A stretch of 64,000 nt of DNA from Enterobacter sp. R4-368. Lineage in GTDB: Bacteria; Pseudomonadota; Gammaproteobacteria; Enterobacterales; Enterobacteriaceae. The stretch is from assembly GCF_000410515.1 (NCBI RefSeq), contig NC_021500.1, positions 1,054,001 through 1,118,000 on the forward strand, in the 5' to 3' direction. The translations under genes and the position numbers were made by a program. The notes below the pieces were generated by a model. That model searched no databases, was not told the origin of the DNA, and saw only the letters and a list, made by a program, of their open reading frames with translations. This document shows positions 8,837 through 17,800 of this stretch, one piece after another. Numbering within the stretch: the stretch's first letter is position 1; each line of letters opens with the position of its first letter.

Positions 8837-9277
8837 ATGAAAAAACTTTCGCTATTATTGCTGTTGATATCAACAGCGACTTGGGCCGAACACTCCCCAA
8901 TTGATATTGCACAGCAGCAGGCCCTTACATTTAACAAATGGTATATCGCGCAGGTTGTTGAGGATAAATCTCCACCGCTGGACGGGCATGAAATCGATAA
9001 ATATGTCACCGCAAGCACGCTGAAAAAGCTACGTCACGCGGCAAAAACAGATGAAGCCGCGTATGGAGGGGATTTTTTCATCGGCACGCAGGATTTTGAT
9101 GACGACTGGCCAGGCAATGTGAATGTATTGCAGACCCTTGTTGACCCTGTCTGTACTAACGTGTTTGTTGCCTTCGGTAAAGACAAAAAACATGTTGTCG
9201 TGGATTGCATGGTTAAAGAAGCGGGTACCTGGAAAATCCAGTCCGTCACAGGGACAGATATTATTGCTGCTCAGTAA
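8837..9277 (+). CDS. Exported protein, probable immunity partner of the amidase
   Basis: A protein of 146 residues starting one base after the upstream stop; an alternative ATG at 8828 would overlap it. The signal peptide is MKKLSLLLLLISTATWA. The mature part contains FNKWYIAQVVED, a DFFIGTQDFDDDW segment and a C-terminal strand KIQSVTGTDII, resembling DUF3828-type periplasmic proteins. Tight coupling to an unsecreted amidase, plus export to the compartment where that amidase would act, suggests it protects the producer from its own or a sister cell's enzyme. The Cys pair (PVC and VDC) could form a disulfide. Confidence 0.6.
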   Translation: MKKLSLLLLLISTATWAEHSPIDIAQQQALTFNKWYIAQVVEDKSPPLDGHEIDKYVTASTLKKLRHAAKTDEAAYGGDFFIGTQDFDDDWPGNVNVLQTLVDPVCTNVFVAFGKDKKHVVVDCMVKEAGTWKIQSVTGTDIIAAQ

Positions 9278-9467
9278 ACAACGCTTTCCGGGTTCTTTGT
9301 TGCTGAAATAGCGGATGACAAAGAAAACACGCTCCAGCAAGCGTATTGAAAGCCCTACTCATCTTTTTTGCCTGCTTTGAAGGATTAACGTCCCGAAAGA
9401 ATAAGGCTGAGTCACACCTGCCACCGACTATCTTCAGAGGTGATGAGCTGGCGCTCAGTTTGCAAGA

Positions 9468-9496
9468 AAAAACCCCGCCGAGGCGGGGTTTTTGTT
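9468..9496. terminator. Bidirectional terminator between the effector pair and EF-G
   Basis: An A-tract, the stem AACCCCGCC/GGCGGGGTT with a two- to four-base loop, and a T-run. It serves the minus-strand EF-G gene ending at 9511 and can also stop plus-strand transcription from the effector pair. Confidence 0.9.
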
Positions 9497-9510
9497 TTAA
9501 CACTTTCAGG

Positions 9511-11613
9511 TTAGCCTTTGCTGCGGCTGGCGATGATGTCGTCCGCCACGTTGCGCGGCGCTTCCGCATAGTGGTGGAACTCCATGCTGTAGGTCGCGCG
9601 GCCTTGCGACATGGATCGCAGCGTGGTCGAGTAGCCGAACATTTCAGCCAGCGGCACATCGGCGCGGATAATCTGGCTACCGAACCGCTCTTCCATGCCC
9701 TGCACCATCCCGCGACGGGAAGAGAGATCGCCCATGATGTTCCCGGCGTACTCTTCCGGTGTTTCCACTTCCACATGCATAATCGGCTCAAGGATTGCCG
9801 GATCGGCTTTGCGCGCGCCCTCTTTAAAGCCAAAGATCGCCGCCATGCGGAAGGCCATTTCCGAGGAGTCGACATCGTGATAGGAACCGAATGTCAGGGT
9901 TGCCTTCACATCGACCACCGGGTAACCCGCCAGCACGCCGTTGTTCATGGCTTCGCGCAGGCCTTTTTCCACGGAGGGAATATACTCGCGCGGCACCACG
10001 CCGCCTTTGGTGGCGTCTTCAAATACAAAGCCGCTACCCGGCTCCAGCGGTTCAAGCGTCAGAACCACATGACCATACTGACCTTTACCGCCGGACTGGC
10101 GCACAAATTTACCTTCGATATCCTTCACGGTTTTACGCAAGGTTTCGCGGTATGTGACCTGCGGGCGACCGATATTCGCCTCCACGCCAAACTCACGTTT
10201 CATGCGGTCAACAATAATTTCCAGATGCAACTCGCCCATCCCGGAAATAATCGTCTGTCCGGATTCCTCGTCAGTATGCAGGCGGAATGACGGATCTTCC
10301 GACGCCAGCCGTTGCAAGGCGATGCCCATTTTCTCCTGATCCGCTTTAGTTTTCGGCTCAATAGCGAGCGAAATCACCGGCTCAGGAAACTCCATGCGCT
10401 CCAGCGTGATCACTTTATCCGGGTCGCTTAACGTGTCACCGGTGGTGACATCTTTCAGGCCGACGCAGGCGGCAATATCACCGGCGCGCAGCTCATCCAC
10501 TTCGTGGCGATCATTGGCATGCATCTGCACGATACGTCCGATACGCTCTTTCTTGCCTTTCACCGGGTTGTAAACTGCATCCCCTTTTTTCAGCACGCCG
10601 GAATAGACGCGGATAAAGGTAAGCTGGCCAACATACGGGTCGGTCATCAGTTTAAACGCCAGCGCCGAGAACGGTTCGTCGTCATTCGCATGGCGCTCTG
10701 CCGGTTGGCCTTTTTCATCCACGCCCTGAATAGCAGGGATATCCAGCGGCGACGGCATCAGTTCTACCACCGCGTCGAGCATGCGCTGGACGCCTTTATT
10801 TTTAAAGGCGCTGCCGCACAGCATCGGCTGAATTTCCCCGGCAACAGTGCGTTTGCGCAGGCCGGCAATAATTTCCGCTTCGTCGAGCGAGCCGGTTTCC
10901 AGATATTTATCCATCAGCTCGTCACTGGCTTCCGCCGCCGCGGAGATCATCTTCTCACGCCACTCCAGCGCGGTTGCCATGAGGTCATCCGGCACCGGGC
11001 CATAGCTGAAAGTCATGCCCTGCGTCGCGTCATCCCAGATGATTTCGCGCATTTTGATCAAATCCACCACGCCGGTGAAATGCTCTTCTGCGCCGATAGG
11101 GATCACAATCGGCACCGGGTTGGCTTTCAGGCGGTCGATCATCATCTGCACCACGCGGAAAAAATCCGCGCCGGGTCTGTCCATCTTGTTGACGAACGCG
11201 AGACGCGGCACGTGGTATTTATTAGCCTGACGCCACACGGTTTCCGACTGCGGCTGCACGCCACCCACGGAGTCATACACCATTACCGCGCCGTCGAGCA
11301 CACGCATGGAACGTTCCACTTCAATGGTGAAATCCACGTGCCCGGGGGTGTCGATAATATTAATGCGGTGCGGCTCAAAACCCCGGTCCATACCAGGCCA
11401 GAAGCAGCTTACCGCCGCAGACGTAATGGTAATGCCGCGCTCTTGCTCCTGCGCCATCCAGTCGGTTGTTGCCGCGCCATCGTGTACTTCACCCAGTTTG
11501 TGGCTCATCCCGGTGTAAAACAGAATGCGCTCAGTAGTGGTTGTTTTACCGGCATCGATATGCGCGGAGATACCGATGTTACGATAACGTTCGAGGGGGA
11601 TGGGTCGGGGCAT
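9511..11613 (-). CDS. Second elongation factor G (EF-G paralogue)
   Basis: A translational GTPase of 700 residues, nearly full EF-G length (704 in E. coli). G1 AHIDAGKT (about 17-24), G2 [10 protein letters not shown]3 DTPGHVDF, G4 NKMD and G5 GSAFKNKG are intact. Domain IV keeps the tip loops [10 protein letters not shown] and [10 protein letters not shown] that enter the decoding centre, so translocation or ribosome recycling is plausible. It is clearly diverged from the str-operon protein (start [20 protein letters not shown] insert; VYDSVGG for VYCAVGG) and has no rpsL, rpsG or tuf beside it. It is therefore a paralogue. Its role could be stress-specific translation or antibiotic tolerance. 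A divergent ArsR-type gene may control it. Confidence 0.9.
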   Translation of the reverse strand: MPRPIPLERYRNIGISAHIDAGKTTTTERILFYTGMSHKLGEVHDGAATTDWMAQEQERGITITSAAVSCFWPGMDRGFEPHRINIIDTPGHVDFTIEVERSMRVLDGAVMVYDSVGGVQPQSETVWRQANKYHVPRLAFVNKMDRPGADFFRVVQMMIDRLKANPVPIVIPIGAEEHFTGVVDLIKMREIIWDDATQGMTFSYGPVPDDLMATALEWREKMISAAAEASDELMDKYLETGSLDEAEIIAGLRKRTVAGEIQPMLCGSAFKNKGVQRMLDAVVELMPSPLDIPAIQGVDEKGQPAERHANDDEPFSALAFKLMTDPYVGQLTFIRVYSGVLKKGDAVYNPVKGKKERIGRIVQMHANDRHEVDELRAGDIAACVGLKDVTTGDTLSDPDKVITLERMEFPEPVISLAIEPKTKADQEKMGIALQRLASEDPSFRLHTDEESGQTIISGMGELHLEIIVDRMKREFGVEANIGRPQVTYRETLRKTVKDIEGKFVRQSGGKGQYGHVVLTLEPLEPGSGFVFEDATKGGVVPREYIPSVEKGLREAMNNGVLAGYPVVDVKATLTFGSYHDVDSSEMAFRMAAIFGFKEGARKADPAILEPIMHVEVETPEEYAGNIMGDLSSRRGMVQGMEERFGSQIIRADVPLAEMFGYSTTLRSMSQGRATYSMEFHHYAEAPRNVADDIIASRSKG

Positions 11614-11686
11614 GATGCGTCCTTAGTCATTTGACTGTTAGTTCGCGACCGGAATTGGCCGCTATTCATTCACGGCATCTATAATA

Positions 11687-11711
11687 GTACAACTGTACGA
11701 GTATATTCGAA
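11687..11711. promoter_or_regulatory. Dyads in the EF-G upstream region
   Basis: GTAC-AACT-GTAC (11687-11698) and the palindrome TTCGAA (11706-11711) lie about 75-100 bases upstream of the EF-G start, among AT-rich sequence with TATACT- and TATTAT-like -10 candidates on the minus strand. They are possible regulator sites, judged only from symmetry and position. Confidence 0.3.
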
Positions 11712-11763
11712 CTATTTTTGCTATTCTTACGATTGGTTGAGCCGCGATTGACCTCGTGGCTTT

Positions 11764-11785
11764 CGCAAAGCAGTTTGCGTATAGT
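11764..11785 (+). promoter_or_regulatory. Candidate operator and -10 of the ArsR-type gene
   Basis: A perfect 16-bp dyad CGCAAA-GCAG-TTTGCG (11764-11779) directly abuts a TATAGT -10-like hexamer (11780-11785) upstream of the ArsR-family gene. A dimeric repressor bound there would block RNA polymerase, so autoregulation is likely. The -35 is weak. Confidence 0.45.
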
Positions 11786-11850
11786 ACCGGCCCAGCCGCC
11801 GATACGGGCTGCTGCTTTTCCAGCACAGCCACCGCCGACACAGGAAGATT

Positions 11851-12162
11851 ATGATCGCTAACCACCCCGAACGTGAGCAATTTCGCCTTGAAAATGTGCT
11901 CTTTGCCCTTGGCAATCCCCTGCGCCTGGCGATGATCAAGCGGCTTGCCGACGGCAGCGAATTAAGTTGTAACGCCCTGCGCCCGGAAGATGTGGCGAAA
12001 TCCACGATGACGCACCACTGGCGCGTCCTGCGCGATAGCGGCGTGGTCTGGCAGCGCCCGCAGGGTCGGGAAAATATGATCTCCCTGCGCCGCGAAGATC
12101 TCGACGCCTGCTATCCGGGTTTGCTGGATACGCTGTTGCAGGCAATGCAAAAAGAGGGGTAA
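11851..12162 (+). CDS. ArsR-family winged-helix regulator
   Basis: A DNA-binding protein of 103 residues. It has the ArsR/SmtB layout: FALGNPLRLAMIKRLADG, the recognition helix around VAKSTMTHHWRVLRDSG (about 49-65), then the wing QRPQGRENMISLR. The typical metal-binding CxC pair of ArsR is absent; a single Cys lies in ELSCNALR, so it probably senses something other than arsenite by the classical site. An AGGAAG ribosome-binding site precedes the ATG. It is divergent from the EF-G gene, with a shared 237-bp control region, and convergent with cobT. Confidence 0.82.
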   Translation: MIANHPEREQFRLENVLFALGNPLRLAMIKRLADGSELSCNALRPEDVAKSTMTHHWRVLRDSGVVWQRPQGRENMISLRREDLDACYPGLLDTLLQAMQKEG

Positions 12163-12190
12163 TGCCGGGCAAGTCAAAACTCCCCCGGCA
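12163..12190. terminator. Hairpin between the ArsR-type gene and cobT
   Basis: TGCCGGG (12163-12169) pairs with CCCGGCA (12184-12190) around a 14-base loop in the short space between the convergent genes. No T-run is present, so terminator activity is moderate at best. Confidence 0.45.
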
Positions 12191-12200
12191 ACGGACATCG

Positions 12201-13259
12201 TTATTTCGTCTCCGGCAGCACGATATTGCTCGCTGCCAGCGTACCCATGTGGTTATAGATCGCGCAGGCCGCATCAACCAGTTGCATCGCCAGCGCCGCC
12301 CCGCTCCCTTCGCCTAAACGCATGCCCATATTGAGATACGGTTCCAGCCCTAAATGTTCCAGCGCCAGGCGCGCCCCTTTTTCCGCCGACAGGTGCGAAG
12401 GGATCAGATACGGTTTTACCTGTGGCGCCATGCGGCACGCCGCCAGCGCCGACGCGTAAGAAAGGAAACCGTCCAGCACCACCGGCAGACCACAAGACGC
12501 CGCGCCAAGCATCACGCCGGTCATTCCCAGCAGATCGTATCCCCCCACTTTTGCCAGCACCTCAAGGCCATCGGCGGGATTGGGCTGGTTGACGGCAATT
12601 GCTTTACGCACTACCTGCGCTTTATGCCCGAGCAGGTTTTCCGGCAAATTTGCGCCAATGCCAACCACATGTTCAGGTTCTTCGCCGGTCAGCACGCTGA
12701 CAATCGCCGCCGCCGGTGTGGTATTGGCCATGCCGAGTTCACCGACGCCAAAGAGCTTCACGCCTTGCGCCGCCAGCTCTCGGGTGTAGCGCATCGTTTC
12801 CAGCAGCAATGCTTCAGCTTGCTGCGGGCTCATTGCCGGGCCGGTGGCGATATTGCCGCTGCCGCGCGCGACTTTCATATTCACCAGGCCGGGGATCGGA
12901 TCGGCATCAATGCCAACATCCAGCACATGTACTTTCGCACCGGCCTGCGCGGCCAGAACGCAAACGCCCGTCGTCGCCTGCGTCATGTTCGCCGCCTGAA
13001 TCGCAGTGACAACCTGCGGTGATACCGCCACGCCCTCATGCCAGACACCATGATCGGCACAGAGCACCACAATGGCTTTCTCACCGCTACGTGGCGTGCC
13101 GTTTAACCCCGGCATTCCCGCCAGTTGTACCGCTAATGCTTCCAGTCGCCCGAGGCTGCCAACCGGCTTCAGTAAACCATCCAGGTGGCGCTGTGCCTGC
13201 GCCATTGCTACATCATTGGGGGTCGGGATACTTGCCAGTAGTGTCGTCAATGTCTGCAT
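12201..13259 (-). CDS. cobT: Nicotinate-nucleotide--dimethylbenzimidazole phosphoribosyltransferase
   Basis: CobT, 352 residues, makes alpha-ribazole phosphate from nicotinate mononucleotide and 5,6-dimethylbenzimidazole, activating the lower ligand of cobalamin in the cytoplasm. The catalytic Glu317 is found in [14 protein letters not shown] at exactly the position known for the Salmonella enzyme, and the nucleotide-binding [15 protein letters not shown] loop is intact. It is the last gene of the cobUST part of the operon, 27 bases after cobS. Confidence 0.96.
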   Translation of the reverse strand: MQTLTTLLASIPTPNDVAMAQAQRHLDGLLKPVGSLGRLEALAVQLAGMPGLNGTPRSGEKAIVVLCADHGVWHEGVAVSPQVVTAIQAANMTQATTGVCVLAAQAGAKVHVLDVGIDADPIPGLVNMKVARGSGNIATGPAMSPQQAEALLLETMRYTRELAAQGVKLFGVGELGMANTTPAAAIVSVLTGEEPEHVVGIGANLPENLLGHKAQVVRKAIAVNQPNPADGLEVLAKVGGYDLLGMTGVMLGAASCGLPVVLDGFLSYASALAACRMAPQVKPYLIPSHLSAEKGARLALEHLGLEPYLNMGMRLGEGSGAALAMQLVDAACAIYNHMGTLAASNIVLPETK

Positions 13260-13286
13260 GTTGTTTCTCGTTATGTTGCGGGCTGT

Positions 13287-14027
13287 TCAGAGCAGCGCCA
13301 GAAGAAATACCACTTCGCCAAGTTCAATCGCGGCGCCCAGCGTGTCGCCGGTTTGCCCACCCAGCGTGCGTTTAAGCATCTGCCCCAGCAGGAAGATCGC
13401 CGCCAGCGTCACCAGCAGCGCAATAATTCCTTTCAAGCCCAATGTGGCTATTGCCAGCAACGCAGTGATGGTCAGCGTAACCAGCGTGTCTCTGCCGGAA
13501 ACTTTACCGATAAACAGGTTGCCCAGCCCCTCTTCGCGCGCATAGCGATGGCCGAACATCAGTAACACCGAGCAACCACGCCCGGCGGCGCAGGCCATCG
13601 CCAGTGCGGCAATGATGCTGACACCGCGCAGTTGCAGCTCGCTGATAACCAGGATTTTGGCGACCAGCACAAACACCAGCGCCAGGCCACCGTGGGTACC
13701 AAGTCGGCTGTCATGCATGATTTCCAGCATCCGTTCGCGTCGACGCGCGGAAAAGATACCGTCGCAGGTGTCCGCCAGACCATCCAGATGAAAGCCTCCG
13801 GTTAGCAAGGCCAGCGCCAGCACGCCAAAAAGCGCCGCCAGCGGCACGCCGCACCAGGGTTGTAACGCCAGTACGACAACACCGCTGAGCGCCCCGAGCA
13901 GCAGCCCGACCAATGGAAAGGTCACAATACCGCGCACATATTCCGCGACATCCAGCCCCTGCACACAACGGCCAGGCACCGGCAAACGGCTGATAAAAGA
14001 GAGCGTGGCGAAAAATAATTTGATCAT
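13287..14027 (-). CDS. cobS: Cobalamin synthase (adenosylcobinamide-GDP ribazoletransferase)
   Basis: An inner-membrane enzyme of 246 residues that joins adenosylcobinamide-GDP to alpha-ribazole phosphate. Several hydrophobic helices and the characteristic [14 protein letters not shown] motif (residues about 75-90), with metal-binding Asp residues, are visible, followed by HDSRLGTHG. Its start overlaps the end of cobU by four bases, so the two are translationally coupled. Confidence 0.95.
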   Translation of the reverse strand: MIKLFFATLSFISRLPVPGRCVQGLDVAEYVRGIVTFPLVGLLLGALSGVVVLALQPWCGVPLAALFGVLALALLTGGFHLDGLADTCDGIFSARRRERMLEIMHDSRLGTHGGLALVFVLVAKILVISELQLRGVSIIAALAMACAAGRGCSVLLMFGHRYAREEGLGNLFIGKVSGRDTLVTLTITALLAIATLGLKGIIALLVTLAAIFLLGQMLKRTLGGQTGDTLGAAIELGEVVFLLALL

Positions 14028-14569
14028 TTGATTTTGACTCCAATCCCTGACACCACCAGCCAGACGTGATCTGCCGCCTGCGCCAGTCGCTGGTTGACGC
14101 GCCCGGCGATATCGCGAAAATGCCGCGCCAGCCGGTTTTCCGGCACAATGCCCATACCTACTTCATTGGTCACCAGCACCACCGGCGACGGGCACGCCGC
14201 ACAGGCGGCAATCAGGTGTTCAATCTCGTGCTGAACCTGCGCTTCCAGCGCGGCGTAATCCCAGTTATCCGGGTCGTCGCCCGCGCCAGAAGCAAACAGC
14301 AGATTGGTGACAAGCGTCGTAATGCATTCCAGCAATACCGCTTCGTCAGGATCGTTATGCGGGGTAATGACGGCTGACAACTGTTGCCAGCGCTCTTCGG
14401 TGCGCCAGTGTCGGGGGCGTTCCTGCCGGTGGTGCTCAATCCGCGTCGCCATTTCGTCATCAACGATTTGCGAAGTGGCGATATAGAGCACCGTTTTTGC
14501 ATCCGCGACCAGCGATTCAGCATGACGGCTTTTGCCGCTGCGCGCGCCGCCGGTAACAAGGGTTAACAT
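14024..14569 (-). CDS. cobU: Adenosylcobinamide kinase/guanylyltransferase
   Basis: A bifunctional enzyme of 181 residues that phosphorylates adenosylcobinamide and transfers GMP to it. The P-loop GGARSGKS spans residues 7-14. His46 in IEHHRQERP coincides with the residue guanylylated in the Salmonella enzyme. The [17 protein letters not shown] motif is intact. It overlaps cbiP by seven bases and cobS by four. Confidence 0.96.
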   Translation of the reverse strand: MLTLVTGGARSGKSRHAESLVADAKTVLYIATSQIVDDEMATRIEHHRQERPRHWRTEERWQQLSAVITPHNDPDEAVLLECITTLVTNLLFASGAGDDPDNWDYAALEAQVQHEIEHLIAACAACPSPVVLVTNEVGMGIVPENRLARHFRDIAGRVNQRLAQAADHVWLVVSGIGVKIK

Positions 14570-16086
14570 GCTTGCTCCTGATGTTGCTGCATAATTTGAT
14601 AAATACGATCAATGTCCACATGCTGACGCATGGCGTCGGCGAGGATATCAAACTGCTGCGCTTTGTACTGCGCGTAATCAACGCGCGCATCCAGCGGCGG
14701 CAGCCCTTTGCGCTGACGCAGCCCGTTAAGCAGTGTGCGGGTGAACGTGTCGCTATCGAACAAGCCATGCAGATAGGTGCCAAACACCAGACCGTCACGG
14801 CTGACTGCGCCATCTGCCACACGCTGCCCCGCTTTTTGTAGCCATAACGCCGGCTGGCAACCATTGCTGCGCGTGGTTTCACCCAGATGAATTTCATACC
14901 CGCGCACCGTTAGCCCGGCGCACGGCGCCAGCCAGCCGGGGAGCGTCTCCTGCAAACTCGCGTCGACTCGGGTGGTGGTTTTGTCGCGGGCAAATCGCGT
15001 CACCGTCTCCAGAAGCCCCAGCCCTGGCTGTTGCCCCAGTCCGGACTCCACCTCATCAATAATGGTTTCGCCAAGCATTTGATACCCGCCACAGACGCCA
15101 ATAATCGGCACACCTGCACGATGACGTTCCAGCACTGCTTTCGCCAGCCCGCTTTCGCGCAGCCAGTTGAGATCGCCAAGGGTGTTTTTACTACCAGGGA
15201 GGATTAGCAGATCGGCGCTATGCAGCTCCTCCGGCGTGCGCACGTAGTGAACGCGTACGTCGGGCTGAGCAGCGAGCGCATTGAAATCGGTGAAATTAGA
15301 GATATGCGGGAGTTGCACCACGGCGATATTCAGCGCCCGCTCGCCGGTGCGCAAGTATTTCCCGCGCTGTAACGCCACGCCGTCTTCATCTTCAAGGTCG
15401 ACCTCCAGCCACGGCATTACGCCAATCACCGGTACGCCGGTCAACTCTTCAATCTGCTTAATTCCCGGGGTAAGCAGCGCGACATCGCCGCGAAATTTAT
15501 TGATGATCACCCCTTTCACCCGCCAGCGTTCATGCTCCTGTAATAGCGCCAGCGTGCCGTAAATCGCGGCAAAAACGCCGCCTCTGTCAATATCCGCCAC
15601 CAGAATGACCGGGCAAGCGGCCATCTCTGCCATGCCCATATTGACGATATCCCGGTCGCGCAGGTTGATCTCCGCCGGGCTGCCCGCGCCCTCCAGCACC
15701 AGCGCGTCATACTCCTGCGCCAGGCTCTGGTAAACCTGGATAATCTGCTCGCGCAGCCGCGGTTTATAGTCGTGATAACTCACGGCGTCCATATCGGTGG
15801 CGACTTTGCCCATCAGCACCACTTGCGCTTTGCGATCGCTGGTCGGTTTGAGCAGCACCGGGTTCATGCGCACATCCGGCTGGATACCCGCCGCTTCGGC
15901 CTGAAATATCTGCGCGCGCCCCATCTCCTGGCCGTTCGCAGTGATACCCGAATTGAGCGCCATGTTCTGCGATTTAAACGGCGCGGTTCTTAACCCGTCC
16001 TGATGAAAAATACGGCACAGCCCCGCCACCAGCACGCTTTTGCCCACGTCCGATGCGGTGCCCTGCAGCATAATGGCCTGCGTCAT
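14563..16086 (-). CDS. cbiP: Cobyric acid synthase
   Basis: An enzyme of 507 residues that amidates side chains b, d, e and g of adenosylcobyrinate a,c-diamide. The N-terminal ATP-binding domain has the [15 protein letters not shown]-loop-like motif; the C-terminal class I glutamine amidotransferase domain has the nucleophile Cys332 in [10 protein letters not shown] and a C-terminal His in GTYLHGLFD. In Salmonella it is preceded by cbiMNQO. Here a degraded cbiO remnant sits directly upstream and its stop codon overlaps the cbiP start. Confidence 0.96.
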   Translation of the reverse strand: MTQAIMLQGTASDVGKSVLVAGLCRIFHQDGLRTAPFKSQNMALNSGITANGQEMGRAQIFQAEAAGIQPDVRMNPVLLKPTSDRKAQVVLMGKVATDMDAVSYHDYKPRLREQIIQVYQSLAQEYDALVLEGAGSPAEINLRDRDIVNMGMAEMAACPVILVADIDRGGVFAAIYGTLALLQEHERWRVKGVIINKFRGDVALLTPGIKQIEELTGVPVIGVMPWLEVDLEDEDGVALQRGKYLRTGERALNIAVVQLPHISNFTDFNALAAQPDVRVHYVRTPEELHSADLLILPGSKNTLGDLNWLRESGLAKAVLERHRAGVPIIGVCGGYQMLGETIIDEVESGLGQQPGLGLLETVTRFARDKTTTRVDASLQETLPGWLAPCAGLTVRGYEIHLGETTRSNGCQPALWLQKAGQRVADGAVSRDGLVFGTYLHGLFDSDTFTRTLLNGLRQRKGLPPLDARVDYAQYKAQQFDILADAMRQHVDIDRIYQIMQQHQEQAC

Positions 16087-16288
16087 GACGCCTCCTTAAC
16101 CTGCGTCGCCCGCATGCGGGCATGTTTGCACAGCGGCACTGCTGCCCGCCGTGCCGTTTTACTTCTCACCAGCCATGTAGAATAAAGCAATGTCATGGCT
16201 GGCGATAATATGATGATTACTCCATTATCGGCACACACCGCTCAAGCTCGCGGATGAACACCGGTAGCCCTCGCACATCAGGGCGCTG
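16083..16288 (-). pseudogene. cbiO: Remnant of cobalt transporter ATPase gene cbiO
   Basis: The gap between cbiL and cbiP holds three pieces in different frames. After the cbiL stop, 16288-16217 reads a stretch including PVFIRELERCVPIME. A shifted frame at 16218-16159 reads NHHIIASHDIALFY, matching the ABC ATPase H-loop region that in Salmonella CbiO reads, as I recall it, NHVIISSHDIDLIY. A third frame at 16136-16083 reads PLCK...QVKEAS and stops over the cbiP start, matching the CbiO C-terminus (PLCK...REAS). Walker A, Walker B and most of the protein are gone. cbiM, cbiN and cbiQ are completely absent. The gene cannot be functional. Confidence 0.85.
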
Positions 16289-16999
16289 TTATGCCTTCGC
16301 CCACTGTTTATTCACCAGAATGGTCGAAAAATAGGGCAACGGCTGATCGTCGCTCACCTCGCCCAGCCGCTGCCAGCATTGTTCTCCCGGCAGCGTGGCT
16401 TCTGCCATCATCAGCGCATGGTCGAGCAACCCCGCTTGCGCAAGCAGCGCTTTGATCCGCGCGAAACGGCCATAGACTTTCATCAACACCAGGCTGTCGT
16501 GCTGCGCCAGTGCCTGGCGGATGTCGCTTTCCGGCGCGGTGCAGGAAACCACCGCCAGCGACTGTTGTTCCATCGCCAGCGGTGTTTGCGCCCGCGCGGC
16601 AATAGCGGCAAACGAGGTGACGCCGGGAACAATCTCCAGATTTTGCGGGTGTCGCAGGCGCTGCAGCAAAAACACCCAGGTACTGAACAGCATGGCGTCG
16701 CCAAGCGTAATAAAACCGACCTGCTTTCCGGCCTGCACTTCATCCTCCAGCGCAGCGGCAACCTCATCCCACACCGCCTCTTTTTCCGCGCTGTCGGCGC
16801 TCATCGGGAAGTGACAACAGCGCACGTCGGTCTGCTCACCGAGATACTCGCGTACAATCGACAATGCCAGGCTGTCGCCGCCTTTGCGCCCGGCCGGCGC
16901 ATACAGCACATCCAGCTTTCCGAGAATGCGCGCACCGCGCACAGTGATAAGATCCGCCGCGCCCGGACCGGTGCTGAGGGCGTAGAGTTTTCCGCTCAT
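16289..16999 (-). CDS. cbiL: Cobalt-precorrin-2 C(20)-methyltransferase
   Basis: A SAM-dependent tetrapyrrole methylase of 236 residues acting on cobalt-factor II/precorrin-2 at C-20 in the anaerobic pathway. The N-terminal LYALSTGPGAADLITVRG and the GDAMLFSTWVFL and VPGVTSFAAIAA motifs are typical. The ATG at 16999 was chosen because it overlaps the cbiK stop as ATGA; a longer open frame upstream overlaps cbiK and lacks homology. It is the last intact gene before the cbiMNQO deletion. Confidence 0.94.
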   Translation of the reverse strand: MSGKLYALSTGPGAADLITVRGARILGKLDVLYAPAGRKGGDSLALSIVREYLGEQTDVRCCHFPMSADSAEKEAVWDEVAAALEDEVQAGKQVGFITLGDAMLFSTWVFLLQRLRHPQNLEIVPGVTSFAAIAARAQTPLAMEQQSLAVVSCTAPESDIRQALAQHDSLVLMKVYGRFARIKALLAQAGLLDHALMMAEATLPGEQCWQRLGEVSDDQPLPYFSTILVNKQWAKA

Positions 17000-17790
17000 G
17001 CCGCCACCTCCAGTGCGTGTTCGAGTGCCTGATGTAAATGCTGAACAAACATGGCGCGGATATCGGCGTTTTCGCCCAACCCTTGCAGCCACGGCGTGGC
17101 AGCGATACCGACGCGTTCGAACTGCGTTTTCCACGAATCGTCATCATCGGAAGCCATATCATTAATCGCATGATCGCCTGCCACCAACATCAGCGGCATC
17201 AAATGAACGGCTTTGACATCTTCCCGGCGCAGGCTGTCGATGATGACATCGATTTCCGGGTAGCTTTCCACCGCGCCGACACGCGCCGGGAAGCGATGCG
17301 CCGCCATCATATGGTCAAGGCAGGCATACGCGGCAAAAGCATGGTGGCTGGCTCCGTGGCCCATAAACACCACGCGTTCGTCCGCGGCGACCATCGGCAT
17401 TTGACGCGAGAGCGCCTGCATCAGATGCAGGTAATCTTCATGGCTGCTGAGCAGCGGCGCACCAATCACCAGCCGTTTAAACAGCGGGCGCATCGTTTGC
17501 ACTTCACGGGCAATTTTTTCGTACTCATCGCCGTTGATAATGTGCAAAGACTGGATTGCCACATCCTGATAACCCTGTTCCGCCAGCTTTTGCAGCGCTT
17601 CGAGCGGGGTATCAATGTGCAGGTTGTCGCGCTGTCTGAGCTTGCGAATGATCATGCCGGAGGTGAACGCGCGAAACAGGGTGCGATCCGGGCAACTGGC
17701 CGCCAGCTCGCGCTCGCAGGCAACAATGTTTTTCTCACAGGTGTCGTGATAGCTGGTGCCGAAGCTCACCACCAGAAGGGCTTTTTTCAT
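16996..17790 (-). CDS. cbiK: Sirohydrochlorin cobaltochelatase
   Basis: An enzyme of 264 residues, the same length as Salmonella CbiK, that inserts Co2+ into sirohydrochlorin and commits it to the early-cobalt (anaerobic) route. The start MKKALLVVSFGTSYHDT and the metal-site His residues, in MGHGASHH and in the LMPLMLVAGDHAINDM segment, are present. A GGAGAA ribosome-binding site precedes the chosen ATG. With cbiMNQO lost, the cobalt it uses must arrive by another importer. Confidence 0.95.
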   Translation of the reverse strand: MKKALLVVSFGTSYHDTCEKNIVACERELAASCPDRTLFRAFTSGMIIRKLRQRDNLHIDTPLEALQKLAEQGYQDVAIQSLHIINGDEYEKIAREVQTMRPLFKRLVIGAPLLSSHEDYLHLMQALSRQMPMVAADERVVFMGHGASHHAFAAYACLDHMMAAHRFPARVGAVESYPEIDVIIDSLRREDVKAVHLMPLMLVAGDHAINDMASDDDDSWKTQFERVGIAATPWLQGLGENADIRAMFVQHLHQALEHALEVAA

Positions 17791-17800
17791 GCTGTTCTCC

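Noticed and set aside
9261..9875. 204-codon minus-strand frame overlapping the end of EF-G and the immunity-like gene
   Set aside because: It crosses a strong terminator and two real genes in a different frame.
10504..11634. 376-codon open frame opposite the EF-G gene, and further long frames at 9346-10290
   Set aside because: They lie antisense to a highly conserved gene, have His/Arg-rich composition typical of reverse frames of GC-rich genes, and match no family.
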